64,000 bases of DNA from Lewinellaceae bacterium (GTDB taxonomy: Bacteria > Bacteroidota > Bacteroidia > Chitinophagales > Saprospiraceae). Shown here one piece after another: positions 62,549 through 64,000 of the stretch. A program made the position numbers and the translations under genes. The stretch lies in contig JACJYE010000001.1 of assembly GCA_020636255.1 (NCBI GenBank), positions 921,501-985,500 of the forward strand, written 5' to 3'. Below the pieces are notes generated by a model that did not search any database, was not told the DNA's origin, and was given only the letters and a program-made list of their open reading frames with translations. Numbering within the stretch: position 1 is the stretch's first letter; each line of letters begins with the position of its first letter.

Positions 62549-63316
62549 TTACCTGCCCATCCAGCCGCCGTCGACCACCACGACGGCGCCCGTCATATAA
62601 TCGGATGCCGGAGAGGCCAGGAACACGACAGGGCCTTTGAAATCTGCCGGTTCGCCCCATCGGCCGGCGGGTATTCTGTCGAGTATCGACTTGCTGCGAA
62701 CCGGGTCGTTGCGCAGCGCTTCGGTATTGTCGGTAGAAATGTAACCTGGCGCAATGGCGTTGACCTGCACACCTTTGCCGGCCCATTCGTTGGAGAGGGC
62801 CATGGTGAGCTGCCCGATAGCCCCTTTGGAGGCGGCGTATCCCGGTACGTTAATACCACCCTGAAAGGTGAGCAGGGAAGCGGTGAAGATGACCTTGCCG
62901 CTGCCTCTGGCCACCATATCTCTGCCGATCTCCCGGCTCAGGATAAACTGCGCGTTCTGGTTCACCTCCACGACCTTGTCCCAGTACTCGTCCGGGTGCT
63001 CGGCGGCGGGTTTGCGCAGAATGGTGCCGGCGTTGTTCACCAGGATGTCGGGTGTGGGGTGCCCGGCTTTCAGCCGGGCGATGAAATCATAGAGCGATTT
63101 CCTGTCCCCGAAATCGCATTGATAGGCTTTGAACCGCCTGCCGAGGGCGGTGACGGCTTTTTCCGCTTCGGAGCCCTGAAGCTCCAGGGTGGCGGACACG
63201 CCTATGATGTCGGCGCCTGCTTCGGCGAGGGCTTCGGCCATAGCGAGGCCTATGCCGCGCTTGCACCCGGTGACCAGGGCGGTTTTGCCGTCGAGTTTGA
63301 ATTGGTCCAGTATCAT
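62549..63316 (-). CDS. kduD: 2-dehydro-3-deoxy-D-gluconate 5-dehydrogenase (KduD)
   Basis: NAD-dependent short-chain dehydrogenase that reduces 2,5-diketo-3-deoxygluconate to 2-keto-3-deoxygluconate in uronate degradation. The 255 residues have the TGCKRGIG nucleotide-binding motif near residue 17, NNAGT, the catalytic Ser, Tyr and Lys in FTASLLTFQGGINVPGYAASKGA, and the C-terminal GAVVVVDGGWMGR. KduI lies directly upstream in the same direction, which makes KduD rather than another dehydrogenase the best call. Confidence 0.93.
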   Translation of the reverse strand: MILDQFKLDGKTALVTGCKRGIGLAMAEALAEAGADIIGVSATLELQGSEAEKAVTALGRRFKAYQCDFGDRKSLYDFIARLKAGHPTPDILVNNAGTILRKPAAEHPDEYWDKVVEVNQNAQFILSREIGRDMVARGSGKVIFTASLLTFQGGINVPGYAASKGAIGQLTMALSNEWAGKGVQVNAIAPGYISTDNTEALRNDPVRSKSILDRIPAGRWGEPADFKGPVVFLASPASDYMTGAVVVVDGGWMGR

Positions 63317-63336
63317 GTCAGCTTGTTTAGCGGCGG

Positions 63337-64000
63337 TTACAGGATGTCTTTCAGCGACACGCCGTCCATATCGGTAAAGGCCTTGTTCTCACCAGCCATG
63401 CCCCACACGAATTTGTAGCTGCTGGTGCCTGCTCCTGCGTGGATCGACCAGGGCGGGGAAACGACGGCCTCTTCGTTGCGGATGGCGATATGGCGCGTTT
63501 CCTGCGGCTGCCCCATGAAGTGCATGAGGGCCTGGCCTTCAGGCAGGGCGAAATAAAAGTACACCTCCATCCTCCTTTCGTGGGTATGGGGTGGGAAAGT
63601 ATTCCAGATGCTACCTACCGCCAGCTCCGTATAGCCCATCACCAGCTGGCAGCTCTGTATGCCGGTTTCGTGGATGAACTGGTAGATGGTGCGTTCGTTG
63701 CAGGTCTCTTTGGAGCCCAGCTCCACTTTGTTGGCCTCGTGGCGGGTAGCTTTTACGGTAGGGTATTCCTTATGTGCAGGGCAGGAATTGATGTAAAATT
63801 TTGCCGGCTGGCCGGCGCTGGAGCTTTCGAAGACCAGCTCTTTTTTGCCTTTGCCTACGTACAGGACGTCGAGTTCATCGAGTTCGAAGGCTTCGCCGTC
63901 TATGGTGATTTTTCCCTTTCCGCCGACGTTGATGATGCCGAGTTCCCTTCTTTCCAGGAAATAGCCTGACTTCAGCTCGTCGTAGGTAGGGAGTTTCAGC
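63337..64000 (-). CDS. kduI: 5-dehydro-4-deoxy-D-glucuronate isomerase, 5' end outside window
   Basis: Isomerises the unsaturated uronate product of pectin lyases to the KduD substrate. 220 codons are visible up to the stop; the start lies right of the edge. The cupin zinc site is in NTFPPHTHERRMEVYFYFALPEGQALMHFMGQPQETRH, followed by PPWSIHAGAGTSSYKFVWGMAGEN; the N-terminal part shows GIINVGGKGKITIDGEAFELDELDVLYVGKG. The kduI-kduD pair shows that the locus also handles galacturonate from pectin. Confidence 0.95.
   Translation of the reverse strand, partial: LKLPTYDELKSGYFLERRELGIINVGGKGKITIDGEAFELDELDVLYVGKGKKELVFESSSAGQPAKFYINSCPAHKEYPTVKATRHEANKVELGSKETCNERTIYQFIHETGIQSCQLVMGYTELAVGSIWNTFPPHTHERRMEVYFYFALPEGQALMHFMGQPQETRHIAIRNEEAVVSPPWSIHAGAGTSSYKFVWGMAGENKAFTDMDGVSLKDIL

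Overview
The window comes from a moderately GC-rich member of the Bacteroidota, most likely the Saprospiria (Lewinella/Phaeodactylibacter-like; this rank is inferred). The signs are a SusC/SusD pair, a one-protein hybrid two-component regulator, a type IX secretion (T9SS) sorting tail, the KLSKRD form of the glutamyl-tRNA synthetase signature, and promoters of the TTTG-N18/20-TAnnTTTG type. Shine-Dalgarno motifs are weak or absent.

Left part (1-28352) is mostly housekeeping with accessory pieces. In order it holds a large HYR-repeat secreted protein (cut by the left edge), a small conserved protein next to gltX, a polysaccharide deacetylase, ExbD, a tocopherol-cyclase-like protein, a YkvA-like protein, aminopeptidase P, an ECF sigma/anti-sigma pair, atpD-atpC, a glycosyltransferase, a DUF5691 / MoxR-like AAA / DUF5682 block, and umuDC. 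A decayed toxin-antitoxin cassette follows, flanked by a 130-bp duplication of a piece of comM. Next come comM itself, an operon of ECF sigma, anti-sigma and two Spy-like periplasmic proteins (one T9SS-tagged), and a PfkB sugar kinase.

Middle part (28387-31268) is the most unusual stretch. A promoter leads through four small hairpins and a tRNA-Asn-like pseudogene, with foreign hairpins in place of its D-loop and anticodon region, into an intact tRNA-Asn(GTT). Behind it is a tandem array of about six roughly 430-bp units. Each unit has a terminator-like hairpin, a 101-codon GIY-YIG nuclease gene, and the 3' part of tRNA-Asn restarting in the D-arm with a palindromic hairpin where the anticodon arm should be. 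The nuclease stop codon is supplied by the tRNA D-arm. The outer copies are intact; the central copies are scrambled, possibly because of assembly or polishing errors.

Right part (31293-64000) is an arabinan/pectin utilisation locus. On the minus strand a hybrid sensor-regulator is followed by araB, araD, a sodium/sugar symporter, araA and a mutarotase. Divergently on the plus strand lie susC, susD, an FG-GAP/ASPIC lipoprotein, GH51, GH43, GH43, GH51 and GH127. Convergent to these are a BNR-4 protein, GH97, kduD and kduI (cut by the right edge). The expected flow is that surface enzymes cut arabinan and arabinose-containing glycans, SusCD imports oligosaccharides, periplasmic and lipoprotein enzymes release arabinose, the symporter imports it, and AraA-AraB-AraD deliver xylulose 5-phosphate. 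KduI-KduD handle unsaturated uronate from pectin. A pair of direct repeats 21 bp apart upstream of susC is a good candidate binding site for the regulator.
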